Assembly (NCBI GenBank): GCA_000503195.1
Contig: AYSC01000012.1
Span: 35,299-99,298 of the forward strand
Direction of reading: 5' to 3'
DNA from: Blastomonas sp. CACIA14H2
GTDB lineage: Bacteria; Pseudomonadota; Alphaproteobacteria; Sphingomonadales; Sphingomonadaceae
DNA: 64,000 bases
The notes under the pieces were generated by a model that was not told the origin of the DNA, did not search any database, and saw only the letters and a list, made by a program, of their open reading frames with translations. A program made the translations under genes and the position numbers. Every line of letters begins with the position of its first letter. The stretch's first letter is position 1. Below, in pieces: positions 53,147 to 63,920 of the stretch.

Positions 53147-53791
53147 GTGACCGCTGGCCCTGTCCTTACTGCACCCCGCCGCGAGGGTTTCGATGCGGCC
53201 TATGAGCAGGTGCGCGGCGATGGCGGCATCCAGTTCGTGCCGCAATTCGCGAAGGCTCCCGACCCGCCACCCGGCTGGTGGAAGGATGTCCAGCGCTGGC
53301 TTGGCGAGACCTTGCGCCCGCTGGCAGAGATGCTGGAATCGATCTGGCCCTGGCTGGAAAAGCTGCTGCTCGTGGCGTTGCTCGCGGGTGTGCTGGTGAT
53401 GCTCTGGGTGATCCTTGCCCCCTATCTTGCCGACTGGCGCGAGCGGCGCAGCGAGCCCCGCGAACACTGGATACCCGATCGCGAAAAGGCGCGCGCGCTG
53501 CTCGAAGAGGCCGACCGGCTGGCCGCACAAGGCCGCTTCGACGAGGCTGCGCATCTGCTGCTCTACCGTTCGATCGAGGATATCGCCGAGAAGCGCCCCG
53601 ACCTGCTGCGCCCTTCGACCACCACGCGCGAGATCGGCGCGTTCGATGCGCTGTCGCAGCGCGCGCGCCAGGCGTTCGGGGTGATCGCGAGCCATGTCGA
53701 GGCGAGCTTCTTCGCGCGGCGTCCGCTCGATCGCAGCGCCTGGGACAGTTCGCGCGAGGCCTATCGCGCCTTCGCGCTGGATGGCGGCTGA
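53147..53791 (+). CDS. DUF4129 membrane protein (MoxR operon)
   Basis: 214 aa, GTG start. One membrane helix lies near 70-95, followed by a cytoplasmic DUF4129 domain with REKARALLEEADRLAAQGRF and AAHLLLYRSIEDIAEKRPDL. Proteins of this type accompany MoxR ATPases and DUF58 partners; the domain is thought to assist a transglutaminase-like or chaperone complex. It is the first gene of a six-gene operon. Confidence 0.85.
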   Translation: MTAGPVLTAPRREGFDAAYEQVRGDGGIQFVPQFAKAPDPPPGWWKDVQRWLGETLRPLAEMLESIWPWLEKLLLVALLAGVLVMLWVILAPYLADWRERRSEPREHWIPDREKARALLEEADRLAAQGRFDEAAHLLLYRSIEDIAEKRPDLLRPSTTTREIGAFDALSQRARQAFGVIASHVEASFFARRPLDRSAWDSSREAYRAFALDGG

Positions 53792-53792
53792 G

Positions 53793-55102
53793 ATGGCGGC
53801 AGAAGGCAGCGCCAACCCCTTTGCACGCGGCGCGGTGCTGCTGATGTTTGCCATCGGCTTTGCCGCGTTCGTCGCGCTGCTCTACGCGCTGGGCGCGGGC
53901 GGTGCGCTCAAATCGGGCAATAATGGTCAGGCGCATGGCGCATCGTCGAGCCTGGTCGGCTATTCGGCGCTGGCGGGATTGCTCGAAAAGACGGGGACCG
54001 AGATCCGCTTTGCCCGCAATCCGGCAGCGCTGCAGCAGCAGGACCTGCTGATCGTCACGCCGCAACTGGGCAGTGACCCGGAAGAATTGCAGGCACTGGT
54101 CGAACAGCGTGCGTTCGTCGGGCCGACGATCATCATCCTGCCCAAATGGCAGGTGACGCCGCTCCAGGGGCTGGAGCAGGGCTGGGTCGAGCTCGATTCG
54201 CCCTTCATCGCGCTCCAGGCGCCGCAGGTGCTTGCGCGGCTGGTGACCGCCAAGACGCGGATCGAGGGCGTCGATAGTCGGCTTGCTTCGATGCTGTTCC
54301 TTCAGCCCGATACGGCGGCTCAGAAGGATGCCATGCTCAAGCAGGCGCTGAAATCGCGCGTGACGATCAGCGGCGACAAGCTGAAGACCGTGCTTGCCGA
54401 CGAGGCGACCGGCGCGGCGCGCGTGGCGCTGATCGACGATGGCGGCTGGTATCCCTCGCTCGATCCCGACGCGCCCGATGAAGCGCCGCAAGCGCCAGGC
54501 ATCCAGCAGGGCCGCTATCCGGTGGTCATCGTCGCCGATGCCGATCTCATGAACAATCTCGGCCTCGCCAATCGCAACACGGCCGAACAGGCGCTGCAGA
54601 TCGTCGATTCGGCCTGGTCGGGCGGCGGCGAGGGCGTGGTGTTCGACCTCACCCAGAACGGGCTCGGCGCCTCGGAGAACCTGCTGTCGGTCGCGTTCCG
54701 CCCGCCCTTTGTCGGCGCGGTGGCGAGCCTGGCGCTGGCGGCGATCGCCTTTGCCTGGATGGCGTTCTTCCGCTTCGGCCCGCCGCTTTCCGAGGAGCGG
54801 CCGTTCGGCTTCGGCAAGACGGCGCTGGTGCGGGGCAGTGCGGGGCTGGTGCGTCGGCTGGGGCGCGAGCATCTGATCGGGCCCGCCTATGCGGATCTGC
54901 TGCGCGACCGCGCGGCGCGCGCGCTGGGCCTGTCGCCGTCGCTACCGGTCGATGAGGTCGACGCGCGTCTGGCTTTGGTGCCCGCCGATGAGAGCGGGCG
55001 CAGCTATGAGACCTTGCTGAACGACATGCGCAGCGCGCGCGACCGGCCCGCCATCGCGGCGGCTGCGCGCGCGCTTCATGGATGGAAAAAGGAACGGATG
55101 GG

Positions 55103-55106
<4 letters not shown>
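53793..55106 (+). CDS. DUF4350 protein (MoxR operon)
   Basis: 437 aa. Helices lie near residues 12-32 and around 305-325, bracketing a periplasmic domain that carries [19 protein letters not shown] and [18 protein letters not shown], a DUF4350 core resembling a class-I glutamine-amidotransferase-like fold. A cytoplasmic tail follows. ATG 53793 is used; ATG 53781 overlaps the previous gene. The stop overlaps the moxR start (ATGA). Confidence 0.84.
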
Positions 55107-56055
<949 letters not shown>

Positions 56056-56059
<4 letters not shown>

Positions 56060-57378
56060 TCGGAGCCTATCCCACCCTGCGCGCGGGCCTGCTGATCGCG
56101 GGCGGGGCGCCGCTGGCGATCGGGCTGGCGGCGTTCGCGCCCGCGCTCTGGCCGCTCGGCCCCGCCTGGTCGGGCGCGGTACTGCTGCTCGCGCTGCTCG
56201 ATGCGCTGATCGCGGGCAAGGCGCGCCATGTCGAACTGATCACGCCGGCGAGCAGCGAACTGGGAAGCGAGGTGCGCATCCTGGTCGAGGCCGAGCTGGC
56301 GGCGGAGGTGCCGATCGCGCGCGCCGAGGCGAGCCTGGCGGTGACGAACCGCATCATGCCGGGGGGCAGGGGCTTTGCAACTTTGCTGAGAGCGGGGCCG
56401 GAGGCAACGCTGCGCGGCACGGTCGTGCTGTCGCCGGTGCGCCGAGGGGCGCTGGAGATCGAGCGGCTGTGGCTCCGCTGGCAGGGGCCGCTGGGCCTGG
56501 GCTGGCGGCAGGACGAGCGTGAGAGCGCAGAGAGCATCGCCATCCTGCCCGACATAGCAGCGGTGCGCGCACCCGCTTTGCAAGTTTTCATCAAGGAGGC
56601 GATCTACGGCATCCTCGCACGCCAGATCCGCGGCGAGGGCAGCGAGTTCGAGGCGCTGGTCGAATATCAGCCCGGTTTCGACCGGCGCACGATCGACTGG
56701 AAAAGCTCCGCGCGCCATTCGAAGCTGCTCGCGCGCGAATATGATACCGAGCGCAACAACCAGATCGTCTTCGCGCTCGATAGCGGATCTGACATGTGCG
56801 AGCCGGTCGCCGGCCTGCCGCGCATCGACCGCGCGGTCTCGGCCGCGCTGCTGACCAGCTATGTCGCGTTGAAAGCAGGCGATCAGGTGCGGCTGTTCTC
56901 CTTCGCTGCCCGGCCCGAGCGCGCGACGCCCTTCGTCTCGGGCAGCCGCAATTTCTTCCGGCTCCAGGCCGAGGCGGCGGGGATCGATTACCGCTTCGAG
57001 GAGAGCAACTATACGCTGGCGCTCTCGACCCTGGCCGCGCAGTTGCAGCGGCGCTCGCTGATCGTGGTGTTCACCGACTTCACCGATCCGACCAGCGCCG
57101 AGCTGATGCTCGAATCGGTCGGACGGCTGATCGACCGGCACCTGCTGCTGTTCGTCGCGATGGAGGATGAGGAATTGCTGTCGATCGTCGACCAGCCACC
57201 CGCGAACAGCGAGAAGGTTGCGCAGAGTGTCGCCGCCGCCAGCCTGCTCGCGCAGCGGCGGCTGGTCATCACGCGGCTGCGGCACATGGGCATCGAGGTG
57301 ATCGAGGGCCGGCACGACGAGATCGGCACGCGGCTGATGAACGCCTATCTCAAGATCAAGCGTCGGGGGCAGCTGTGA
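56056..57378 (+). CDS. DUF58 protein with vWA-like fold
   Basis: 440 aa from TTG 56056 (TTGA overlap with moxR stop). Two N-terminal helices precede a beta-rich domain, then the DUF58 core [19 protein letters not shown] and [20 protein letters not shown] vWA-like domain with FALDSGSDM (MIDAS-type DxSxS variant) and [11 protein letters not shown] follows. It is the adaptor normally paired with MoxR ATPases. Confidence 0.9.
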
Positions 57379-58406
57379 GCGAGCCGGCATTGCACTCCCC
57401 AGGCGAGCAGGCGGTCGCCGCTGCGGTGCTGCGCAGCGACCGCTTCCGGCTGGAGCGCGAGGGCGACTGGCAGCGGCTCGATGCGATGGTCACCGCGATG
57501 GAAAAGGGCAAGCTTCGCAAGCTGTCCGACGACGATGTCATGGCGCTGCCGGTGCTGTACCGGAACCTTCTCTCAAGCCTGTCGATCGCGCGCGAAAGCT
57601 CGCTCGATGCCGGGCTGATCGCCTATCTCGAATCGCTGACGCTGCGCGCCTATTTCATGGTCTATGGCACGCGCACCAGCTTCGGCGGATGGTGCCGCAG
57701 CTTCTTCGGCGGCGGGTTGAGCCGTGCGGTGCGCAGCATCTGGCTCGATCTGCTGGTCGCGCTGGCGGCGATGGTCGCGGGCGCGGTGCTCGGCTTCTGG
57801 CTGGTCGATGGCGATACCGACTGGTATTTCCGTCTGGTTCCGTCGCAGTTCAGCGATGTCCGCGTGCCCGGCGCCTCGCGCGAGGCGTTGCTCAACACTT
57901 TGTTCGGCGAGACCGATGGCGATGGCCTGGGGGTGTTCGCCGCCTATCTGTTCAGCAACAACGCGCAGGTTGCGATCATGGCCTTTGCACTGGGCTTTGC
58001 CTTCGGCGTGCCGTCGATCCTGCTGCTCGTCTACAACATGGTGGGCCTGGGCGCGATGCTCTGGCTGTTCGCCTCGCGCGGGCTCACGGTCGAATTCATC
58101 GGCTGGCTGTCGATCCATGGGACCACTGAATTGCTCGCGATCCTGCTCGCCGGGGGAGCGGGCCTGCATATCGGCCGCGCGCTGGCCTTTCCCGGACAGC
58201 GCAGCCATCTCGTCGCTCTCGGGCAGGCGGGGCGGACGGCGGCTCAGGTGATGGCGGGCGTCGTCGTCATGCTGATCTGTGCAGGGCTGCTCGAAGGCTT
58301 CGGCCGCCAGCTGATCCAGTCGACGGCGATCCGCTATGGCATCGGCTATGGTATCCTGGCGCTGTGGCTGGCCTATTTCTTCGCGTTCCGGCCGAGGCAG
58401 GCTTGA
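57375..58406 (+). CDS. SpoIIM/DUF95-like membrane protein
   Basis: 343 aa from GTG 57375 (4-bp overlap). A cytoplasmic N-terminal helical part is followed by five or six membrane helices with the DUF95 signature FSNNAQVAIMAFALGFAFG and WLSIHGTTELLAILLAGGAG. Such proteins flank RDD and MoxR genes in many bacteria; here it is clearly part of the same operon. A permease-like role is possible but unproved. Confidence 0.88.
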   Translation: MSEPALHSPGEQAVAAAVLRSDRFRLEREGDWQRLDAMVTAMEKGKLRKLSDDDVMALPVLYRNLLSSLSIARESSLDAGLIAYLESLTLRAYFMVYGTRTSFGGWCRSFFGGGLSRAVRSIWLDLLVALAAMVAGAVLGFWLVDGDTDWYFRLVPSQFSDVRVPGASREALLNTLFGETDGDGLGVFAAYLFSNNAQVAIMAFALGFAFGVPSILLLVYNMVGLGAMLWLFASRGLTVEFIGWLSIHGTTELLAILLAGGAGLHIGRALAFPGQRSHLVALGQAGRTAAQVMAGVVVMLICAGLLEGFGRQLIQSTAIRYGIGYGILALWLAYFFAFRPRQA

Positions 58407-59332
58407 TGGCGCGCGCTGCCGATCTGGGCCGGACGCGGGGCAGGGACGCGAGGCTGCAGCGCATCCTGGTGACGCCCGAAGGCGTCGCGCTCGATGTCCA
58501 TGTCGCCCCGGCCAGCGCGCGCGCGGCGGCGCTGTTCATCGATCTCGGCGCGCTGTTGGGCATGTATATCGCTTTCGTCCTGGCAATGTTGCTGATCGTA
58601 TGGACGTTCGAATGGGCCGATATGCCCGCGCTTCCCGAAAGCGTGCTGGGCTTTCTCGCGGTGCTGTTCATCATCGGCACGTTCCTCGCGCGCAACGCCT
58701 ATTTCCTCTATTTCGAGCTGGGCCAGCGCGCCGCCACCTGGGGAAAGCGCGCGGTCGGCATCCGCGTTGCGGCGCGTGATGGCGGGCGATTGACCGCGGA
58801 AGCCGTGATCGCGCGCAACCTGCTGCGCGATATCGAGCTGTTCCTGCCGGTGATGTTCATGACGTCGAGCGGGCTGCAGGGATCGCTCAGCGAGTTCGCA
58901 GCCTGGGCGGGCCTGGCCTGGGTCGGCAGTTTCGCGCTGTTCCCGCTGCTCAACAAGGATCGGTTGCGCTGCGGCGACCTGATTGCCGGAACCTGGGTGG
59001 TGCAGGCCCCCAAGGCGGTACTGGCGGGGCTGGTGGCGGACGGAACGGCGCAGCGCGAGCAGGTCGCCGGTCTGGCCGACGATCGCTATCGTTTCGGCGA
59101 GGCCGAGCTGTCGGTCTATGGCGAGTACGAACTGCAGACGCTGGAACAGGTGCTGCGGACGGCCAATCCCGAGGCGATGGAAACCGTCGCGGCAACGATT
59201 TGCGGCAAGATCGGCTGGCCCCCGCCGATCGGCGACGAGCGCGCGTTTCTGGAAGCCTATTACACGCAATTGCGCGCCCGGCTGGAACGCGGCATGCGTT
59301 TCGGCCGAAGGCGCGCGAACAAGAACAGCTGA
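58406..59332 (+). CDS. RDD-family membrane protein
   Basis: 308 aa. The first helix region ARAAALFIDLGALLGMYI carries a degenerate RDD motif (the Arg and Asp kept), followed by two or three more helices, the conserved TWGKRAVGIRV segment and a long cytoplasmic C-terminal part with acidic helices. It starts inside the previous stop (TGATG). It is the last gene of the MoxR operon. Confidence 0.87.
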   Translation: MARAADLGRTRGRDARLQRILVTPEGVALDVHVAPASARAAALFIDLGALLGMYIAFVLAMLLIVWTFEWADMPALPESVLGFLAVLFIIGTFLARNAYFLYFELGQRAATWGKRAVGIRVAARDGGRLTAEAVIARNLLRDIELFLPVMFMTSSGLQGSLSEFAAWAGLAWVGSFALFPLLNKDRLRCGDLIAGTWVVQAPKAVLAGLVADGTAQREQVAGLADDRYRFGEAELSVYGEYELQTLEQVLRTANPEAMETVAATICGKIGWPPPIGDERAFLEAYYTQLRARLERGMRFGRRRANKNS

Positions 59333-59345
59333 GGAGGCGGCCGCG

Positions 59346-59681
59346 TCAGGCTGCGCCGATCAGGCCGGTCACCTGTTCGGCCGTCGGCGGGCGCAGCGTC
59401 CGCATAGCCTGTTCGGGATCGCCCAGCATCGTCTTGGCGACCTGGCGCGCGAAATCGTCGAGCGATTTGGGCAATTCCGCCGCTGCTGCAGCCTTGGCGA
59501 GGCTTTCCATCGCACCGCTGGGCGCATTGGGGCGGCTGACCAGATTGATCACGCCGTCATTGGCCGGCCTGCTGGGGGCAGGGTCGGTGTTGCGCGGCGC
59601 GACATCGTTCGCCTGATAGTTCGGCCGGATATAGACCGTCCGCATCGTCGGCGAGCCTGGCGGGTCTGAATTGTTGATCAT
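59346..59681 (-). CDS. Small hypothetical protein
   Basis: 111 aa. The N-terminal half is Pro/Asn-rich and probably disordered (MRTVYIRPNYQANDVAPRNT). The C-terminal half is helical (PKSLDDFARQVAKTMLGDP). No signal peptide or family was recognised. It is convergent with the RDD gene. Confidence 0.6.
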   Translation of the reverse strand: MINNSDPPGSPTMRTVYIRPNYQANDVAPRNTDPAPSRPANDGVINLVSRPNAPSGAMESLAKAAAAAELPKSLDDFARQVAKTMLGDPEQAMRTLRPPTAEQVTGLIGAA

Positions 59682-59790
59682 GGCACGGGGGTCCTGATAG
59701 TTTTTCAGGCTGAAGATGCCATGGCCGACGTTAAGGGTGGCTTGAAGAAACTGGCATTCGCGGCGTTAAGCATATCGCAACGCGTCGCAT

Positions 59791-61320
59791 CTATACCCGA
59801 CCTGCCGAAAGCCTTGCCCAGGCCAAGTCCGCGAACTCGCACAATAACGGCCGCGTGTCGCGCGGATCAATGATATCCTCGACAGAAAAATGCTCGGCGC
59901 TGCGGAACGGGCTGCGGACCTTGTTGAGCCGCGCGCGGATCGCCGCGAGATGCGCCTGTGGGTCGGCGCTGGCCTCGAGCTCGGACTTGTAGGCGACCTC
60001 GACCCCGCCCTCGATCGGCAGCGATCCCCAGTCGCCGCTGGGCCAGGCGAAGCGATACTGGAACCGCTCGGCGTTGGACATGGCCGAACCCGCTATGCCA
60101 TAGGCACGGCGGACGATGACCGAGGCGAGCGGCACCCGCGCGCGATAGATCGCGTTCATCGCTTTGACGCCATAGCGGATCGTGCCCGCGCGCTCGGCAT
60201 CGGCACCGATCATGAAGCCCGGATTGTCGACCAGGTGCACGATCGGTAGCCGGAACTGGTCCGCCAGCTTCACGAACCGCTCGGCCTTCTCGCTGGTCCT
60301 GGCCTCCCACGAACCGCCCAGATAGCTGGGATCGCTCGCCAGCACCGCGACCGGCCAGCCGTCCAGCCGCGCGAAGGCGGTGATCACAGCGCGGCCCCAG
60401 CGGCGGCCCATTTCGAAAACGCTGCCGTGATCGAACACCTGCGCCAACACCCGACGCATCGCATAGACCTGGCCCGGATCGCGAGGCACCGCGCTGAGCA
60501 GCACCTCCTCGCGGCGATCGACCGGGTCGGTGCAGGGCGTGCGCGCTGCCAGGCGGTCGATCGACGAGGGCAGATAGCTCAGGAAACGCCGCGCGACGGC
60601 AAAGGCTTCGGCCTCGCTTGCCACCTCCTCGTCGATCACGCCGTTGCGACAATGAATCTCGGTGCCGCCCAGCTGCTCCTTGTCGACCGTCTCGCCGATC
60701 GCGGCAGCGACCGCCGGGCCGGCGGCAAACAGCTGCGACAGGCCCTTGACCATCACCGAATAATGGCTCGCCACCGTGCGCGCCGCGCCGAGCCCCGCCG
60801 TCGGGCCAAGCGCGAGCGCCACAACGGGAACGGTGTCCAGATTGGTGACGATATGCTCCCAGCCGGGCACCATCGGCACATAGGTGTAGCCCATCGTCTC
60901 GAGCGACTTGACCGATCCGCCTCCGCCGGTGCCGTCGATCATGCGCACCAGCGGCAGGCGCAGTTCGTGCGCCATCGCCTCGCACTGGACAAACTTGCGG
61001 TGCAGAGCCGCATCGGCCGCCCCGCCGCGCACGGTGAAATCGTCGGCGCTGGCGACGATCGCGCGGCCGTCGATATCGCCGCGACCGAAAATGAAATTGG
61101 AAGGAGAAAGATCGACCAGATCGCCGTTCTCATCGTAGCTGCCGCGCCCGGCGATCTTGCCGATCTCGCGAAAGCTGCCGGGATCGAGCAGCGCGTCGAT
61201 CCGCGCGCGCGCATCCATCTTGCCGCGCGCATGTTGCCGCGCAACCTTGTCTTCCCCACCCATCTTTTCGGCCAGCGCACGGCGCCGGGCGAGCTCGTCG
61301 ATCTCTTCCTGCCAACTCAT
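59791..61320 (-). CDS. Acyl-CoA carboxylase, carboxyltransferase subunit
   Basis: 509 aa, the usual length of the beta (carboxyltransferase) subunit. N- and C-terminal crotonase-like halves contain KMDARARIDALLDPGSFREIG, DGTGGGGSVKSLETMG, and LADQFRLPIVHLVDNPGFMIG with the oxyanion glycine pairs. It would transfer carboxyl from biotin to an acyl-CoA such as propionyl- or methylcrotonyl-CoA. No biotin carboxylase gene is next to it, so its partner and substrate cannot be told. Confidence 0.9.
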   Translation of the reverse strand: MSWQEEIDELARRRALAEKMGGEDKVARQHARGKMDARARIDALLDPGSFREIGKIAGRGSYDENGDLVDLSPSNFIFGRGDIDGRAIVASADDFTVRGGAADAALHRKFVQCEAMAHELRLPLVRMIDGTGGGGSVKSLETMGYTYVPMVPGWEHIVTNLDTVPVVALALGPTAGLGAARTVASHYSVMVKGLSQLFAAGPAVAAAIGETVDKEQLGGTEIHCRNGVIDEEVASEAEAFAVARRFLSYLPSSIDRLAARTPCTDPVDRREEVLLSAVPRDPGQVYAMRRVLAQVFDHGSVFEMGRRWGRAVITAFARLDGWPVAVLASDPSYLGGSWEARTSEKAERFVKLADQFRLPIVHLVDNPGFMIGADAERAGTIRYGVKAMNAIYRARVPLASVIVRRAYGIAGSAMSNAERFQYRFAWPSGDWGSLPIEGGVEVAYKSELEASADPQAHLAAIRARLNKVRSPFRSAEHFSVEDIIDPRDTRPLLCEFADLAWARLSAGRV

Positions 61321-61364
61321 GCAGCGACGCTAGCGCGCGGCGTTGCGTCGGTCACGCAGGAAAA

Positions 61365-61934
61365 TCAGCCCTTTTTCCTGGCCATGGACTGGACCGCGCC
61401 GAGCGTCAGCTTGACATGGTCGCGATAGTCCATGTCGTCATGGACAAAGGTGACGCGGCCATTGGGCGCGACGACCAGGCTGGTGCGCCCGGTCATGTTG
61501 GGTCGACCGGCGAGGCCCACGCCATAGGCCTGGATCATCGCGGGCGTGGCCTGCGCGACGGTGAACTTGCTCTGACAGGCTTCGGTGGAGAATTTCTTGA
61601 GCTCGTCGATACCATCCGCCGACAGGCCGATCACGGTTGCGCCCGCCTTCCTGAACTCCGCCATGCGCGTGGCGAATTCGTGCGCCTCCGCAGTGCAGCC
61701 GCTGGTGAACGCCTTGGGGAAGAAATAGAGGACGACCGGGCCCTTTTTCAGCTCGTTGGCGAGGCTCAGCTTATAGGCCTTGCCTGCCTTGGCGCCGGTA
61801 GTGGTGAACATCGGGGCCTTGCCGCCGATCGCGATCTTGCCCGCGTCCGCAGCGACGGCAGGGGCTTCGGTCAGCATCGCGGCAGTGCCGGTGGCGAGGG
61901 CAAGAGCGGAAAGCGAAAGTGCAAATGCGCGCAT
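61365..61934 (-). CDS. Exported peroxiredoxin (AhpC/TSA, Bcp-like)
   Basis: 189 aa. A Sec signal peptide (to about AVAADA, residue 30) is followed by a thioredoxin fold. The peroxidatic Cys lies in FPKAFTSGCTAEAHEF, and a second Cys in EACQSKF may be the resolving residue. It should reduce peroxides in the periplasm. ATG 61934, with an AAGGGG upstream, is preferred to longer frames. Confidence 0.9.
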   Translation of the reverse strand: MRAFALSLSALALATGTAAMLTEAPAVAADAGKIAIGGKAPMFTTTGAKAGKAYKLSLANELKKGPVVLYFFPKAFTSGCTAEAHEFATRMAEFRKAGATVIGLSADGIDELKKFSTEACQSKFTVAQATPAMIQAYGVGLAGRPNMTGRTSLVVAPNGRVTFVHDDMDYRDHVKLTLGAVQSMARKKG

Positions 61935-61998
61935 GTCGAAGGACCCCTTTGTTCGTGATGCCCGAAACTTAGGGCTGCAAAGCCGAAATTCCAGCGCG

Positions 61999-62760
61999 TC
62001 AGGCAAATTCGCGCGCAATTTCATCAGCATCGGGCTCGGCCAGCTGGCGATAGATGCCGGCATAGACGCAAACCATCAGCACCGACAGCAGCATGCTGAC
62101 CACGGCGTCGATCAGCATGGTCAGCGTTTCGGCAATCGGGCCTTCCAGCGCCAGCCTGATGACGATGCCGAACACCGTCACGCTGGTGATATAAACGAAG
62201 AATGCCGTCACCGCGACGACCAGCACGAAAATCAGGATGCGCCCGCTATTGCCCTTGGTCAGCGCCCAGGATCGCCGCATCGGTGCGATGATCGTATGCA
62301 CACGCTCTGCCGCCATGACGGGTCCGGCAACGATCAGCTTCACGAAAATGTAGATGCCGGGCAGGATGAAGGCGAGCGATCCGAGAAAGGTCAATACGCC
62401 GCTCAGCACGCCCATGGCGTAATAAGGCAGGATGATCGACAGGCCGCGCCGCATCGCCTCGCGCACGTTGGGGCGGCGACGGTCGAGCATCAGCAGCAGC
62501 ATGACGATGCTGGCAAAGCCGTTGAGCAGGCCGATCAGGATGATCCACCCGTAATTGGCCTCGTAGAAAGCCTGCATATTGGCATAGATCGTCGCGAGAT
62601 CGGCATCGGGCGGGCTTTGCGGCCGCGGAACGAACATCGCGAATGCGAGGCTGGGCAGCAGGATGAACACGCCCGCCACGCTCAGCAGGAGTTCGCGATT
62701 GCCTCTGAACAGCTGCATCACGTCGTTCCAGCAGCCGGAAAGATCGAGCTTGCGTGTCAT
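61999..62760 (-). CDS. Polytopic membrane protein of unknown function
   Basis: 253 aa, about six helices. It shares length, topology and short motifs with the protein at 52156-52998 (for example, an early FRGNRELLLSVAGVFILLPSLA versus FGLLGRHAVVFFGFPLLLF). No catalytic signature is seen. A membrane-lipid or stress function is conjecture. Confidence 0.78.
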   Translation of the reverse strand: MTRKLDLSGCWNDVMQLFRGNRELLLSVAGVFILLPSLAFAMFVPRPQSPPDADLATIYANMQAFYEANYGWIILIGLLNGFASIVMLLLMLDRRRPNVREAMRRGLSIILPYYAMGVLSGVLTFLGSLAFILPGIYIFVKLIVAGPVMAAERVHTIIAPMRRSWALTKGNSGRILIFVLVVAVTAFFVYITSVTVFGIVIRLALEGPIAETLTMLIDAVVSMLLSVLMVCVYAGIYRQLAEPDADEIAREFA

Positions 62761-62871
62761 GGCGGGATTGGCCTCACTGGCTAAAGCGACTAAAGGCCTG
62801 CGCTAAACGCCGCACGGGCGCCGCGCAAGGCATTTGCCGCGCCATCCGTCGCGCGCCGACAGGCAGGACCG

Positions 62872-63582
62872 ATGACAGCAGAACTGACCGAAACCGCGAT
62901 CCGCACGATTCCCGCACCCGAATGGCGGGTATCGCCTGGGCTGACGGCCTATCCGGACGCTCTGGCGGAGATGGAGGCGCGCAATGGCGCGATCGAGCGC
63001 GGCGAAGCAGGCGAGCTGCTCTGGCTGCTCGAACACCCGCCGCTCTACACGGCGGGTACCAGCGCCGACCCCGCCGAGCTGCTCAGCGAGCAGTTTCCGG
63101 TCTTCGATACGGGGCGCGGCGGTCGCTATACCTATCACGGGCCGGGCCAGCGCGTCGGTTACGTGCTGCTCGATCTGCGCCAGCGTGGCAAGGACGTGCG
63201 CTGCTTCGTGCATGCGGTGGAAGGCTGGGTGATCGCCGCGCTGGCCGATCTCGGCGTGCCCGCGCGCCGGGCGGAGGGGCGCGTCGGCATATGGACCGAC
63301 AACCGGGCGGGGCAGGAGGCGAAGATCGGCGCGATCGGCGTGCGCGTACGCCGCTGGGTGACGATGCACGGCTTTGCGGTCAACGTGAACCCCGATCTGG
63401 CGCATTTCGGCGGGATCGTGCCGTGCGGGATCGCCGAATATCCGGTCACCAGCCTCGCCGATCTGGGCATCGAGGCGACGATGGCCGATCTCGACGCCGC
63501 GCTCGCGCGGAACCGCGACGCTTTTCTTGCGGGGCTTGGCGGCGCGTGCCAAAGCGGTGACAAAGGGAAGGGTGACACATGA
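62872..63582 (+). CDS. lipB: Octanoyltransferase
   Basis: 236 aa. The lipoyl-protein ligase fold has the signature [20 protein letters not shown], the catalytic Lys in [10 protein letters not shown] and the catalytic Cys in [14 protein letters not shown]. It transfers octanoate from acyl carrier protein to lipoyl domains in the cytoplasm. Its stop overlaps the next start by 4 bp. Confidence 0.97.
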   Translation: MTAELTETAIRTIPAPEWRVSPGLTAYPDALAEMEARNGAIERGEAGELLWLLEHPPLYTAGTSADPAELLSEQFPVFDTGRGGRYTYHGPGQRVGYVLLDLRQRGKDVRCFVHAVEGWVIAALADLGVPARRAEGRVGIWTDNRAGQEAKIGAIGVRVRRWVTMHGFAVNVNPDLAHFGGIVPCGIAEYPVTSLADLGIEATMADLDAALARNRDAFLAGLGGACQSGDKGKGDT

Positions 63583-63902
63583 CGCTGAAGCCAGTGGTTC
63601 TCGGAGCAACGCTCGCCGCGTTGATGCTCGCCGGTTGCGACCAGCAAGCAACCGAAAAGGCCGCCGTCGCGCAGGGCAGCACGCCCGAAGGCACGATCAG
63701 CGACGAGCTGCCCGATCTGGAGCTGCTGCCCAATGACGCGCCGCTCGCCGATCCTTCGGACCTGCCGCCGGTTCCGGGTGTGGCTGGGCCTGCCGCACCC
63801 GCGGCGGTGGATGCGGAAGCTCGGCCTGCCGAGACACCCAGGCCCGCGCCACCGGCGCCCAGGCCCGCCGAACCGGAGCTCGAAGGCTCGATCGCGGAGT
63901 AA
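63579..63902 (+). CDS. Small Pro/Ala-rich lipoprotein
   Basis: 107 aa. The signal peptide with lipobox LMLAGC places Cys20 as the lipidated residue. The rest is disordered, with Pro-Ala repeats ([14 protein letters not shown]). No enzymatic domain is present. It is translationally coupled to lipB (4-bp ATGA overlap), but a functional link is not evident. Confidence 0.8.
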   Translation: MTLKPVVLGATLAALMLAGCDQQATEKAAVAQGSTPEGTISDELPDLELLPNDAPLADPSDLPPVPGVAGPAAPAAVDAEARPAETPRPAPPAPRPAEPELEGSIAE

Positions 63903-63920
63903 ATCCCCGACGTTTTGCCG

